From NCBI GenBank assembly GCA_002163085.1, contig MAAJ01000008.1, forward strand, positions 124,001 through 188,000: a stretch of DNA of 64,000 nucleotides, given 5' to 3'. A program made the position numbers and the translations under genes. The stretch is from Methylophaga sp. 42_25_T18. GTDB lineage: Bacteria > Pseudomonadota > Gammaproteobacteria > Nitrosococcales > Methylophagaceae. A model generated the notes under the pieces. That model searched no databases, was not told where the DNA came from, and saw nothing but the letters and a program-made list of their open reading frames with translations. This document shows positions 26,998-36,123 of this stretch, in pieces. How positions within the stretch are numbered: the stretch's first letter is position 1; every line of letters starts with the position of its first letter.

Positions 26998-28359
26998 ATG
27001 AACTCAAAAACACCTTTGGCGGCGATGATTTCGTTTGCCTTATTTTCGACTGTGCCCGTGTATGCCGATGATCTAAGTGACTTAAAAGCTGAGATTATGC
27101 AAATGCGTGACAACTATGAACAACGCATTGCCCAATTAGAGCAGCGTATACAACAAACAGAAACAAATACCCAACAAGTTCAGCAACAAGTTGCACAAGT
27201 AAAATCAGCGCCTGCTCCGACCTCAATACAAAGTAACAATCGCTTTAACCCCGCTATCAGCGCCGTGTTAAATGGTCAGTTTAGTGATTACAGTAATGAT
27301 CCTGATGATTATGAAATTAGCGGTTTTTCATTAGGTGAAGAAGCTGGGCTTGCCCGTGAAGGTTTTTCTCTGGGTGAAAGTGAAATCATTTTGAGTGCAA
27401 ATATCGATCAGTTGTTATACGGTCAGGCCACCATAGCCTTGCATGATCATGAAGGTGAAACGGAGCTAGAGGTTGAAGAAGCCTTCATCGAAACATTAGG
27501 CCTTAGCAATGGCATGACGTTACGTGCGGGACGGTTCTTTTCTCCAATTGGTTATTTAAATGAAAAGCATCTTCATGCATGGAATTTTGCTGATGCGCCG
27601 TTAATTTACCGTGGTTTATTTGGTAACCAATTATCAACTGATGGTTTAAAACTATCCTATGTATTACCTACCGAACAATATATTGAAATAGGTGGCACAG
27701 TCGGAAATGGCGACCAACATCCTGGTAGCGGTGAGCATAACGGTGTTGGTGACTGGTTAGCTTTTGCTAAAACAGGTGGTGATATTGGCACTAATCACAA
27801 CTGGCAATTAGGATTATCACATTGGCAAGCCAGTCCAGATGATCGTAAATACAGCGGTGGCCATGCTCATGGCGGTGGTGAAGCTGAGTCGGTAGCCTTT
27901 AACGGTGATACCGATATTACTAACCTATCCTTTGTTTACAAATGGGCTCCACAAGGTAACTTCAAACAACAAAATTTCACTTTAGTAAGCGAATATTTCT
28001 ATCTGCATGATGATGGCAAGTTAAGCCATGAAAATGAGTTAGCCACCTATGATGGCAAACAATATGGTGGTTTTGTAGAAGGTATTTACCAGTTTTCCCC
28101 GCAGTGGAAAACTGGCTTACGTTATGACTGGTTAGGCAGTAAACACCGAGCCTCTGATGGTGAGTTATTAGAAGATGCTGATTTGGATGCTTCAGGCTTC
28201 CATCCACAACGTTATAGTATGGTATTGGACTGGTTACCAAGTGAATTTAGTCGAGTTCGTGCCCAAATCAACCATGACCGTTCTTCACGTGACGATGATA
28301 CACAATTGATGCTGCAATACACCATCAGTATCGGTGCTCATGGCGCCCACAGCTTTTAA
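26998..28359 (+). CDS. Outer-membrane porin-like protein of the zinc locus
   Basis: This 453-residue protein has a signal peptide ending in PVYA, a coiled-coil stretch rich in Gln (residues ~28-68), and then beta-strand-rich sequence ending in an aromatic residue (GAHGAHSF). That is typical of a coiled-coil porin barrel. His-rich loops are present (YSGGHAHGGGEAES; HLHAW). The position before the znuA-like and znuB-like genes suggests it lets zinc or zinc complexes through the outer membrane. It is not a TonB-dependent receptor: no plug domain is seen. Confidence 0.7.
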   Translation: MNSKTPLAAMISFALFSTVPVYADDLSDLKAEIMQMRDNYEQRIAQLEQRIQQTETNTQQVQQQVAQVKSAPAPTSIQSNNRFNPAISAVLNGQFSDYSNDPDDYEISGFSLGEEAGLAREGFSLGESEIILSANIDQLLYGQATIALHDHEGETELEVEEAFIETLGLSNGMTLRAGRFFSPIGYLNEKHLHAWNFADAPLIYRGLFGNQLSTDGLKLSYVLPTEQYIEIGGTVGNGDQHPGSGEHNGVGDWLAFAKTGGDIGTNHNWQLGLSHWQASPDDRKYSGGHAHGGGEAESVAFNGDTDITNLSFVYKWAPQGNFKQQNFTLVSEYFYLHDDGKLSHENELATYDGKQYGGFVEGIYQFSPQWKTGLRYDWLGSKHRASDGELLEDADLDASGFHPQRYSMVLDWLPSEFSRVRAQINHDRSSRDDDTQLMLQYTISIGAHGAHSF

Positions 28360-28371
28360 TAGGAGTTCAAA

Positions 28372-29268
28372 ATGAAACAATTATTTATGGGCTTATTGTT
28401 ATTTTTTATAAGCATGGCTGTACAGGCCGAGATAAATATCTTTGCCTGTGAACCCGAGTGGGAAGCCTTAAGCCAAGAGTTAGGTGGTGATAAAGTCACC
28501 ACTTATTCAGCTACGACAGGTCTGCAAGACCCACACTATATTCAAGCTAGACCTAGCTTAATTGCCAAATCAAGACGAGCTGATTTATTAGTGTGTACAG
28601 GTGCAGAACTTGAAACAGGCTGGTTACCATTATTACAACGAAAATCTGGAAACCGTGCTATTCAAAATGGTGCTCCAGGTGCATTTATGGCGACAGATTA
28701 CGTTCAACTAACAGGTATTCCTAGTCAGTTAGATCGTAGCCAAGGTCACATCCATGCTGCGGGTAATCCGCATATCCAAACGAGTCCAATAATGCTGCTA
28801 ACTGTTGCAAAGGCTTTGTCAGAACGACTGCAACAGCTTGATCAAAACAATCAAGCTTATTATCAACAGCGTTGGACTGATTTTGAACAACGCTGGCAAG
28901 CCGCTACTTTAAGATGGCAACAACAAGCTGAGTCACTCAAAGGTTTACCAATCGTTATTCAACATAATAATTGGGATTACTTAATTGATTGGTTGGGCCT
29001 TGAGAAAGTCGCTACCTTAGAAGCTAAACCCGGAGTACCTCCAACTGTTAATGACTTAAATAATATCGTTAAACAGCTTAAGCTTACTCCTGCAAAAGTA
29101 GTGATACATGCAGCTTACCAATCGCCTAGAGCTTCTCGTTGGTTAACAGAAAAAACGGGGATTGCTAAAGTAGCTTTACCTTTCACTATTGGTGGAAATA
29201 CATCCTCCACGGATTTGTTTAAACTGTTCGATAACACTATTGAACTATTATTGGATAAATCTAAGTGA
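28372..29268 (+). CDS. znuA: Zinc/manganese ABC transporter substrate-binding protein (ZnuA-like)
   Basis: This 298-residue protein has a signal peptide (MKQLFMGLLLFFISMAVQA) and the cluster A-I binding-protein pattern. The ligand histidines expected in the family are in DPHYIQARPS, GNPHIQTSP and IQHNNWDYL. A short His-containing loop (GHIHAAGNPH) replaces the long His-rich loop of E. coli ZnuA. The linking helix and WLTEKTG region are present. Zinc is the most likely substrate, but manganese cannot be excluded. It overlaps the permease gene by 4 bases (GTGA). Confidence 0.85.
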   Translation: MKQLFMGLLLFFISMAVQAEINIFACEPEWEALSQELGGDKVTTYSATTGLQDPHYIQARPSLIAKSRRADLLVCTGAELETGWLPLLQRKSGNRAIQNGAPGAFMATDYVQLTGIPSQLDRSQGHIHAAGNPHIQTSPIMLLTVAKALSERLQQLDQNNQAYYQQRWTDFEQRWQAATLRWQQQAESLKGLPIVIQHNNWDYLIDWLGLEKVATLEAKPGVPPTVNDLNNIVKQLKLTPAKVVIHAAYQSPRASRWLTEKTGIAKVALPFTIGGNTSSTDLFKLFDNTIELLLDKSK

Positions 29269-30035
29269 CTTGGTTAAACATTGACCTTTCATTAATTGCA
29301 CCTGCCTTATTGGCAGGTGCGTTAGTGTTGGCTACTCATGTACCTTTAGGTCATGAAGTATTAAAACGCGGCATCATCTTCATCGACTTAGCTATTGCTC
29401 AAATTGCGGCACTTGGCGTTATTGCAGCCATCGTATTTGGTGGTGAATTAGCCGGTTGGCAGATACAACTATTTGCTGGCCTTAGCGCAGTGGTGGGTGC
29501 ATTACTCATTTATTGGTTAGAACATCGACACCAAAAAAATTTAGAAGCCATTATCGGGATCTTATTTGTGCTCGCTGCCAGTGGTGGATTGATCTTAGTC
29601 AGCTATGCCCCACATAGCGATGAGTTATTACATGACTTATTGGTAGGACAAATCTTATGGGTAAACTCGCAGCAGTTATTATGGATTGCCGCCTTATACA
29701 TTCCATTATTAATGCTGTGGTTTAGCAATAAAAGTAAGCATCCTATTTTCTTTTATCTGATCTTTTCATTAGCCGTCACCGCTTCGGTACAACTCGTAGG
29801 GATCTATCTGGTCTTTGCCAGTTTGATCTTACCTGCTCTTGCCTGTCGACTTATTCCACAAAACAACAAACGTTTATTGTTTGCTTATGGCATCGGATTT
29901 TTGGGTTATGTATTAGGCCTGATTGCCTCGTTATTATTTGACTTGCCCACCGGAGCAATTATTGTTTGGACATTGTTATTGGCTTGCCTCCTATTTCACG
30001 CTTTCTTGAAACAACGACCAAATTTGTTACAGTAA
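29265..30035 (+). CDS. znuB: Zinc/manganese ABC transporter permease (ZnuB-like)
   Basis: This 256-residue ABC-3 family permease has about eight membrane segments and the family motifs HVPLGHEVLKRGIIFIDLAIAQ near residue 24 and VGIYLVFASLILPALAC near residue 185. It starts with GTG within the stop of the binding-protein gene. The ATPase gene (znuC) that normally completes the transporter is not next to it or elsewhere in the window, so it must be supplied from another locus. Confidence 0.87.
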   Translation: MTWLNIDLSLIAPALLAGALVLATHVPLGHEVLKRGIIFIDLAIAQIAALGVIAAIVFGGELAGWQIQLFAGLSAVVGALLIYWLEHRHQKNLEAIIGILFVLAASGGLILVSYAPHSDELLHDLLVGQILWVNSQQLLWIAALYIPLLMLWFSNKSKHPIFFYLIFSLAVTASVQLVGIYLVFASLILPALACRLIPQNNKRLLFAYGIGFLGYVLGLIASLLFDLPTGAIIVWTLLLACLLFHAFLKQRPNLLQ

Positions 30036-30067
30036 GCAGCAACTTATTAGTTTTTAAGGATAAAAAG

Positions 30068-30406
30068 ATGGAGTCATCAAGTAAGGCCGGTACAACAAAG
30101 ATTATCTATATTCTGTATTTGGTTGGCATGGTGATGCCGATCTTGACGGTGATTGGCCTTGTTATGGCCTATGTGAACCGTGAAAGTACGGATGACTGGT
30201 TAAATAGCCACTTTCAATTTCAAATTCGTACTTTTTGGCTTGGCCTGCTATTTAGCATGATAAGCGGTTTACTCACTATCATATTTATCGGCTATTTCTT
30301 CTTATTAGTCACAGCGCTTTGGTTTATTATTCGCTGCGTAAAAGGTTTGAAATATCTCGATCAACAACAAGCTCACCCTAATGCTGTAACGTGGATGATT
30401 GACTAA
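30068..30406 (+). CDS. DUF4870-type small membrane protein
   Basis: This 112-residue protein has three membrane segments (IIYILYLVGMVMPILTVIGLVMAYV; FWLGLLFSMISGLLTIIFIG; LLVTALWFIIRCVKGL) and a central DDWLNSHFQFQIRTFW motif typical of DUF4870-like proteins. The Met at 30068 is preceded by aagga; frames extending to 29966 run inside the permease gene and are not used. Function unknown. Its stop lies close to the convergent kinase gene. Confidence 0.75.
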   Translation: MESSSKAGTTKIIYILYLVGMVMPILTVIGLVMAYVNRESTDDWLNSHFQFQIRTFWLGLLFSMISGLLTIIFIGYFFLLVTALWFIIRCVKGLKYLDQQQAHPNAVTWMID

Positions 30407-30409
30407 TAC

Positions 30410-30434
30410 AGAAAAGATTAAGCACCGCTTAATC
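30410..30434 (-). terminator. Terminator of the minus-strand kinase operon
   Basis: The perfect 8-bp stem gattaagc/gcttaatc with a 3-base loop (30416-30434) is followed on the minus strand by ttttctgt. The kinase stop codon lies within the first arm. Confidence 0.6.
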
Positions 30435-32555
30435 AGAACTCGGGAACTGTAACCTAAACTCAGCACCCGGCTCGGTATTTACCACATCGATTTGACCATG
30501 CATATTGACGATCATTTGATGCACTAAAGCCAAGCCTATTCCAGTTCCTACCGTTTCTCGTGTTAACTCACTTTCACTTCGGTAAAACAGCTGGAAGATC
30601 TTTTTCATCTGTTGTTTAGCGATACCGGGACCATAGTCACGCACTTTAAATTGAATCTTGCCATCAGATAATTGTTGGCAAGATAACTCAATGGTTTTGA
30701 CTTCAGCGTGGGCTGAAAATTTAATGGCATTATCAACTAGGTTAATCATTACCTGACTAAACCAGTCAGCATCGATCATAAGATTTGCATTGGCGGCTTG
30801 CTCATCACAACTTAGCTTTAATTCAAATTCTGCACGATCAATCTGACTCGACACTTTTGATTTAACTTCATCGATTAATTCAGCCACGCTACGTTGTTTC
30901 AAGTCAGCATGCTGAGAGTTTCTAGTTAGTTTAGCCATCAACAACACGTTATTAATCAAACGAGATAAACGTTCACTTTCATCATAGATAAAGTCGTAAT
31001 AGACCTTTTTCTTGTCTTCGCTGGCCCAACCTTCTCGTAACATTTCGCCATACATGCGTATTGATGTTAACGGTGTTTTTAACTCATGGCTCACTGAAGA
31101 AACAAAGTCTTGTTGCTGATTAGCTAAGTTGATTTGGCCGAGAACTAGTCGATACATGAGATAGAAACCAATACTTAATACCGCAGCCAAGATAAAGGCT
31201 AACCATTTAATCACTACCCCACCTGGACCAGCAGGAAGCTGAGTAATACTAAACAATAACTGCACATCATTTAACGGTGCCGATAAGCTCGTTTGGTAGA
31301 GTAACTCGCCGTTTAAGTCTTGTTCACCAGATAAATAACCACGTGTTGTTTGTCCGCTAAAGGCGTCTAAAACATTGCCTTGAAATGCCACCAGCAAATT
31401 AGTCATTTGAGACAATGCCGTTTCACGAAATGCCAAATTAACCATATGCTCTAGAAACGCCTGTTGCTCAATCAAGATGCCTTGAATATAACGCTGTTCA
31501 TTGCGCCACACTTTGCGATATAAAACAAAATGGCCACTGTCCAATAAGCTAAACTCAAACGGTTCAATCTCACTGGCAAAAGTTTGGATCGTTAGTGGTG
31601 CTAAATTCACTTGAATGCTAGGACGAGCAGCAAGGTTTCCTTTGCTGGCTACCGCTTCAGCCGGCATCATCTCAATAGATTCCGGCAAGACACTTTGTTC
31701 TTTCCTCGCTTTATTTACTATTTTTCTAGATCGTTCGGCTTTGAATTTTTTTTCCTTTATCAAGGCCTGCTCTGTAGCTTCTTGTTGATAACGCTGTTCA
31801 AGTTTTAGGTCTTCCACCCTGCCATATTTACTTAACTTATTAAGCTCACTAGGCACTATATTTTTAAGTTCATCAAATGTCATTTGCCTATCTAATTGCA
31901 CTATCGTCTCATTTTCTTTTACCGTGACATCACGCACATCGCGCATATCACGTGAAAACAAACGTTCGCTCGTCAATTCACTAAAAACACCACTCTCTGC
32001 TACATCATCGTTGTCTTGACGTTGTTCCTCATCCACCCTACTCACAGTCGTTTTCTTATATAACACCAAGCGATTGTCACTTAAGATAGATTCAATGATA
32101 TTAAACAAGTCAGTTCTTGCTACTAACTCTATTTCGGATATCCCATAGTTTTCAGCTTGTTCTATTGCATCAGGCAACAATGGTGTCATTAATTGTCCCT
32201 GTGAATCCACTTGGAAATAACCAATCATGCCTGGAATAGCTGACTCAACTGGAAACTTGGATAGCGGTGACGTTTGGAAAAAATTGGCGGCAGGATCACC
32301 GGCCACATTCAAGAATGAATAATCAGTAAAAGGCCGTTGTTCTTCAGCGGTAATAAGTTGTGTGAACTGATTATCTATTCGACTTGCCAGTTCATCAGCG
32401 GTGATCTGATGCTGATGAAAGGCTTCCCACTTTAATTGACTATAAGATTGTTGGATAAGGGTCACAGTAGGTACAGCTACCGCAAGGAAGAAAAACGACA
32501 ACCACCGTCGTAAGGTTTTTTTATCTAAACCAGTGAGCGTATTCCTAGCCATCAT
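30429..32555 (-). CDS. Sensor histidine kinase with large periplasmic domain
   Basis: This 708-residue protein has a membrane segment at ~18-37 and a periplasmic region of about 400 residues, including a charged helical stretch at ~255-300. The second membrane segment is at ~448-470. The kinase core shows SVSHELKTPLTSIR (His near 490), NLVDNAIKFS, DYGPGIA and GTGIGLALV. No HAMP or PAS domain is evident. The periplasmic part resembles no sensor I recognise. It starts directly at the stop of the response-regulator gene. The divergent psp-like/VWA genes are the likely targets. Confidence 0.85.
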   Translation of the reverse strand: MMARNTLTGLDKKTLRRWLSFFFLAVAVPTVTLIQQSYSQLKWEAFHQHQITADELASRIDNQFTQLITAEEQRPFTDYSFLNVAGDPAANFFQTSPLSKFPVESAIPGMIGYFQVDSQGQLMTPLLPDAIEQAENYGISEIELVARTDLFNIIESILSDNRLVLYKKTTVSRVDEEQRQDNDDVAESGVFSELTSERLFSRDMRDVRDVTVKENETIVQLDRQMTFDELKNIVPSELNKLSKYGRVEDLKLEQRYQQEATEQALIKEKKFKAERSRKIVNKARKEQSVLPESIEMMPAEAVASKGNLAARPSIQVNLAPLTIQTFASEIEPFEFSLLDSGHFVLYRKVWRNEQRYIQGILIEQQAFLEHMVNLAFRETALSQMTNLLVAFQGNVLDAFSGQTTRGYLSGEQDLNGELLYQTSLSAPLNDVQLLFSITQLPAGPGGVVIKWLAFILAAVLSIGFYLMYRLVLGQINLANQQQDFVSSVSHELKTPLTSIRMYGEMLREGWASEDKKKVYYDFIYDESERLSRLINNVLLMAKLTRNSQHADLKQRSVAELIDEVKSKVSSQIDRAEFELKLSCDEQAANANLMIDADWFSQVMINLVDNAIKFSAHAEVKTIELSCQQLSDGKIQFKVRDYGPGIAKQQMKKIFQLFYRSESELTRETVGTGIGLALVHQMIVNMHGQIDVVNTEPGAEFRLQFPSSD

Positions 32556-33254
32556 TTACACCAACAAACGATAACCTGCACCACGCACTGTGGTCAGATA
32601 ACTGGGTTGTGAAGGATCGGGTTCAATTTTACGGCGTAATTTAGCAATATGAATATCAACAGTACGCGTTTCCAATTCTATATCTTTGGCATAACCCCAT
32701 ACCTTATTTAATAACTCATCACGCGATACTGGTCGCTCTGAATTTGCCTGCAAATATTGCAAGATATCTATTTCACGACTTGTAAAAGACAGAATTTCTT
32801 TTCCCTTGTTACCCGAGAAGTTTTGACAATCAATGACGATATCATCTGCCAATTGGATCTGCTGGTTTTGATTGGCCACTTTGTGTGATCGTCGCAAGAC
32901 AGATTGCACTCGAAGCACTAACTGGGCAACCGAAAATGGTTTAGCTACATAATCATCTGCACCTAAAGACAAACCTTCAATAATGTCTTCATCACTGCTT
33001 TTGGCGGTCAGCATAATGATGGCTTGTTCACGATCGTGTTGACGGATCTGATTACAAATTTCAAAACCATTTAAACTCGGCAACATCACATCTAATAGAA
33101 TCAAATCAAACTGTCCTGTCAGTGCTTTTTTTAAACCTTCAGCACCATCTCCTGAGAAATCAACGTCATAACCATGATAGACAAAGACATCGATCAATCC
33201 TTCACGGATAGCAACTTCATCTTCAACAATTAAAATTCGTAGTTTTTTCTGCAT
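32556..33254 (-). CDS. OmpR/PhoB-family response regulator
   Basis: This 232-residue protein has a receiver (VEDEVAIREG; phospho-Asp in LILLDVMLPSLNG; Lys in DYVAKPFS) and a winged-helix DNA-binding domain (FTSREIDILQYL; RTVDIHIAKLRRKIE; VRGAGYRLLV). The ATG at 33254 is preferred to the GTG two codons earlier. It forms an operon with the 708-residue kinase. The short tandem repeats TGTAAAA at 33287-33304 lie just upstream, where such a regulator could bind. Confidence 0.93.
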   Translation of the reverse strand: MQKKLRILIVEDEVAIREGLIDVFVYHGYDVDFSGDGAEGLKKALTGQFDLILLDVMLPSLNGFEICNQIRQHDREQAIIMLTAKSSDEDIIEGLSLGADDYVAKPFSVAQLVLRVQSVLRRSHKVANQNQQIQLADDIVIDCQNFSGNKGKEILSFTSREIDILQYLQANSERPVSRDELLNKVWGYAKDIELETRTVDIHIAKLRRKIEPDPSQPSYLTTVRGAGYRLLV

Positions 33255-33286
33255 GACCACAGTCTATCGTTTTCCATCAAATAAAA

Positions 33287-33304
33287 TGTAAAATTTTTGT
33301 AAAA
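33287..33304. promoter_or_regulatory. Tandem TGTAAAA repeats, possible OmpR-family operator
   Basis: TGTAAAA occurs at 33287-33293 and again at 33298-33304, an 11-base step (one helical turn), the spacing used by OmpR-class dimers. It lies in the intergenic region between the divergent regulator and pspA-like genes. Function is inferred from spacing and position only. Confidence 0.35.
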
Positions 33305-33398
33305 AATCAGCCATACGTTTTACCAAAACACGTCTACTTAATACCTAGCCAGACTCCTAAACTGGGAACCAAGATTTAACCACAACAGGAGGAACATC

Positions 33399-33935
33399 AT
33401 GGCTTTAATTACACGTTTATCACGACTTTTTCATGCCGATGTAAATGCGGTACTTGATCAATTAGAAGAACCTGAACTACTACTTAAACAAGCCATCCGC
33501 GAGATGGAGGAAAGCCTTAACCACGATGAAAGACAAATTAAATTATTAGACATTGAACAGCAGCAACATAATCAGAAACAACAGGAGTTAACACAAACCC
33601 TAACTAATCTAGAACAGCAAATAGCCTTGTGCTTTAAATCTAGCAAAGATGACCTAGCCAAAGTGTTAATCAGACGTAAGTTAGAAGTCGAACAATACCA
33701 AGCAGCTTTAGTACGAAAACTATCTAAGGCTGAAGAAGATCTCTCGCAGCTTAAATCTCAGTTACAAGAACAACAATCTCAACTTAGCAGCATGAAGCAA
33801 AAATCTGACATTTTTGGACAAACAAGCAATGCTCAAACTGCCAGTTATTCATGGGATTCGCCATCATTTTATATCCAAGACGAAGATGTAGAAGTTGCCT
33901 TCCTACATGAACAACAAAAATGGAGTGCATCATGA
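33399..33935 (+). CDS. PspA/IM30-family coiled-coil protein (short)
   Basis: This 178-residue protein opens like PspA (ALITRLSRLFHADVNAVLDQLEEPELLLKQAIREM) and continues as a long Gln-rich coiled coil. It is shorter than E. coli PspA (222 residues) and has an unusual tail (YSWDSPSFYIQDEDVEVAFL). PspA/IM30 proteins coat and repair stressed inner membranes. Strong AGGAGG precedes the ATG. No pspB, pspC or pspF is nearby. It overlaps the next gene by 4 bases. Confidence 0.83.
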   Translation: MALITRLSRLFHADVNAVLDQLEEPELLLKQAIREMEESLNHDERQIKLLDIEQQQHNQKQQELTQTLTNLEQQIALCFKSSKDDLAKVLIRRKLEVEQYQAALVRKLSKAEEDLSQLKSQLQEQQSQLSSMKQKSDIFGQTSNAQTASYSWDSPSFYIQDEDVEVAFLHEQQKWSAS

Positions 33936-34495
33936 AAACAACGACATTTTTTGACGGTGTAGTCGTAGCGCTAGTCTGCAGTTTTGTTGGCAGTGCAGCG
34001 TATTACATATTGTCATCTCTATTTGCTGACAACCTAGTCATTCGCTTGTTAATCAGTGGCTTAAGTTTGGCTTATGTTTTTTATTTATTAAATAGGAGTA
34101 ATGAAAAAACTGGCCGAATAACAGTGATGGCCGCATGGTCGGTCATCACCATCACAACTTGGGTTCTTTGGCCACCAGCACCATTGTTTATCTTAATTAA
34201 TCTAGGGGCTATCTGGTTAATACGATCTTTATATTTCTATTCCAGCCTATTTTCATCTCTTGCTGATCTGGCTTTAACAGCAATCAGCATTGCCGTGGCA
34301 TTTTGGGTTGCTAGTCATACTGGCAGCCTATTTCTTAGCTTGTGGTGCTTCTTTCTTACCCAAGCCTTGTTTGTGCTTATTCCTAGCAGCATGAAATCCA
34401 CACAAAAAAATACAGCAACCAACAAAGACGCTGACTTTCAGCATGCATATCAAGTTGCAGAAGCAGCTGTGCAAAAACTTTCTACCCATCAATAA
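33932..34495 (+). CDS. Inner-membrane protein of the PspA/VWA module
   Basis: This 187-residue protein has about six hydrophobic segments and a charged C-terminal tail (KNTATNKDADFQHAYQVAEAAVQKL). It begins at 33932, where ATGA overlaps the pspA-like stop; ggag in the coding sequence before it is at a good distance. I do not recognise a family. Its place between a PspA homologue and a secreted VWA protein suggests it anchors or links the two at the inner membrane. Confidence 0.7.
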   Translation: MKTTTFFDGVVVALVCSFVGSAAYYILSSLFADNLVIRLLISGLSLAYVFYLLNRSNEKTGRITVMAAWSVITITTWVLWPPAPLFILINLGAIWLIRSLYFYSSLFSSLADLALTAISIAVAFWVASHTGSLFLSLWCFFLTQALFVLIPSSMKSTQKNTATNKDADFQHAYQVAEAAVQKLSTHQ

Positions 34496-34507
34496 GAGGA
34501 TTGAATC

Positions 34508-35731
34508 ATGAAAACTAAATTACTTGCTTTTAGTATCTTTGCAGCCACAGCTGTAACAGTGACCTTCTTGCCAACTATTCAACATGCCTTGGCAACAACA
34601 ACTCCCTCGGTTGTTACTCCCATTACGCTAGATCCTATTGATTTATTACCGGTACAGAATGAGCAACCAAAAATTGAAGTTGTGTTTGTATTAGATACCA
34701 CAGGCAGTATGAGTGGCCTTATCGACACGGCCAAAGAAAAGATCTGGTCTATTGCCAGCACTATGGCCTCTGCACAAACTGCACCTGATATAAAAATGGG
34801 ACTTGTAGCCTATCGTGATCGTGGTGATGCCTATGTCACTAAAACCGTCGCCTTATCCAATGACCTCGATTCCATGTATGCCCAATTGATGGACTTTAAA
34901 GCTGATGGTGGTGGTGATACACCCGAGAGTGTTAACCAAGGTTTATATGAGGCGGTGAACAACATGCAATGGAATGATGACCAACAAACCTACAAAGTGG
35001 TCTTTCTTGTTGGTGATGCACCTGCGCATATGGATTATCAAGATGATATTAAGTATCCGGAAACCATAGCTTTAGCAAAACAAAAAGGCATTATTATTAA
35101 TACCATCCAAGCAGGCCAAGATGCTGCCACCACTGCCAATTGGCAGCAAGTTGCCAGCCTAGGCAATGGTGATTATTTCCAAGTAGAGCAGTCAGGCAGT
35201 GCAATAGCTATAGCCACACCCTTTGACAAAAAATTAGCCGAGTTATCTAAAAAATTAGACGACACTCGCCTCTACTTTGGTAATAAGGAAGACAAGAAGA
35301 AACAGGCATTAAAATTATCTGCCACTAAAAAACTGCATGAAGAATCCAGTGATGCATCTCGAGCAAGACGTGCCACATTTAATTCAAGCAAAAGTGGTAA
35401 AGCCAATTTCTTAGGTGACAATGAGCTCGTTGATGCCATTGAAAGTGGCCGGATGGATCTTAAAGATATTCCAGAAGAAGAATTACCTCAACCACTACAA
35501 ACTATGACCACAGACGAGCAAACAGCGTATATTGCTAAAGAAGCCAAACAACGTAAAGAAATAGGACAAGATCTTAAAGTACTCGCCGAAAAACGCGAAA
35601 ATTATTTACGTAAAAAAGTAGAGGCTGATGGTGGTGCCAGAGATTCGTTTGATACCAAACTCTATGGTTCGATTACTGCACAGGCCAAAGAAAAAGGCCT
35701 AGTTTATGACGATGACAGTGCTAAATACTAA
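34508..35731 (+). CDS. Exported von Willebrand factor A-domain protein
   Basis: This 407-residue protein has a signal peptide (residues ~1-29) and a VWA domain (~55-235). The metal-ion-dependent adhesion site DTTGSMSG is near residue 63, a downstream Thr is in GGGDTPESV and an Asp in LVGDAPAHM. The C-terminal ~170 residues are highly charged helices (KKLAELSKKLDD; AKEAKQRKEIGQDLKVLAEKRENYLRKK). It is probably periplasmic. It is the third gene of the pspA-like operon and has agagg before the ATG. Confidence 0.83.
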   Translation: MKTKLLAFSIFAATAVTVTFLPTIQHALATTTPSVVTPITLDPIDLLPVQNEQPKIEVVFVLDTTGSMSGLIDTAKEKIWSIASTMASAQTAPDIKMGLVAYRDRGDAYVTKTVALSNDLDSMYAQLMDFKADGGGDTPESVNQGLYEAVNNMQWNDDQQTYKVVFLVGDAPAHMDYQDDIKYPETIALAKQKGIIINTIQAGQDAATTANWQQVASLGNGDYFQVEQSGSAIAIATPFDKKLAELSKKLDDTRLYFGNKEDKKKQALKLSATKKLHEESSDASRARRATFNSSKSGKANFLGDNELVDAIESGRMDLKDIPEEELPQPLQTMTTDEQTAYIAKEAKQRKEIGQDLKVLAEKRENYLRKKVEADGGARDSFDTKLYGSITAQAKEKGLVYDDDSAKY

Positions 35732-35759
35732 GCAGCAAACTAAGTAGTTATATCTGTGC

Positions 35760-35798
35760 TGGCTGAGGGGTTAAAGGTTATAGTTAAGCCCTCGGCCA
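35760..35798 (+). terminator. Probable terminator after the VWA gene
   Basis: The stem tggctgaggg (35760-35769) pairs with ccctcggcca (35789-35798), one G-T pair, with a 19-base loop. It is followed by tcttctattt. The T-run is modest. Confidence 0.55.
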
Positions 35799-35882
35799 TC
35801 TTCTATTTAGGATTATTGTCGCCATGGCGGGCGGGCAAGGCTATAGGACTCAGTTCCCAAGTTTATCTAAGATGTCCGTTAT

Positions 35883-36065
35883 CTATTCAATAGCCCAATC
35901 AATCTGTTCCTGATTGATAATCTGAGGCGGTGAAAAGCGAATAACTGTCTCATGGGCCTCTTTACTAAGAATGCCATGTTGAGCCAAAACTTCACCGAAT
36001 GTACAGCTTGAGATATGGCTAGTAGCAAGCTCTATCCCTGTTAATAGGCCTTTTTTACCCTGCAC
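35883..36065 (-). pseudogene. Remnant of an ornithine (class III) aminotransferase, C-terminus only
   Basis: The 60 residues read GKKGLLTGIEL, then CTFGEVLAQHGILSKEAHETVIRF and PPQIINQEQIDWAIE. This is the characteristic last segment of ornithine-oxo-acid aminotransferase (RocD) and its relatives. The PLP lysine and about 340 upstream residues are missing; upstream sequence on the minus strand (36066-36120) shows no continuation. The fragment lacks a ribosome site. It is most simply a decayed gene left after a deletion. Confidence 0.7.
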
Positions 36066-36123
36066 GGAATTTATTCAAAGGTCTATTGATCTGACTCTGG
36101 CCCTGCAATAAATAGTTTCCAAT

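Noticed and set aside
36066..36120. Possible RAYT-type scar near gccagagtcagatcaatag
   Set aside because: The resemblance to flanks of REP-associated transposases is slight and there is no transposase or second copy.
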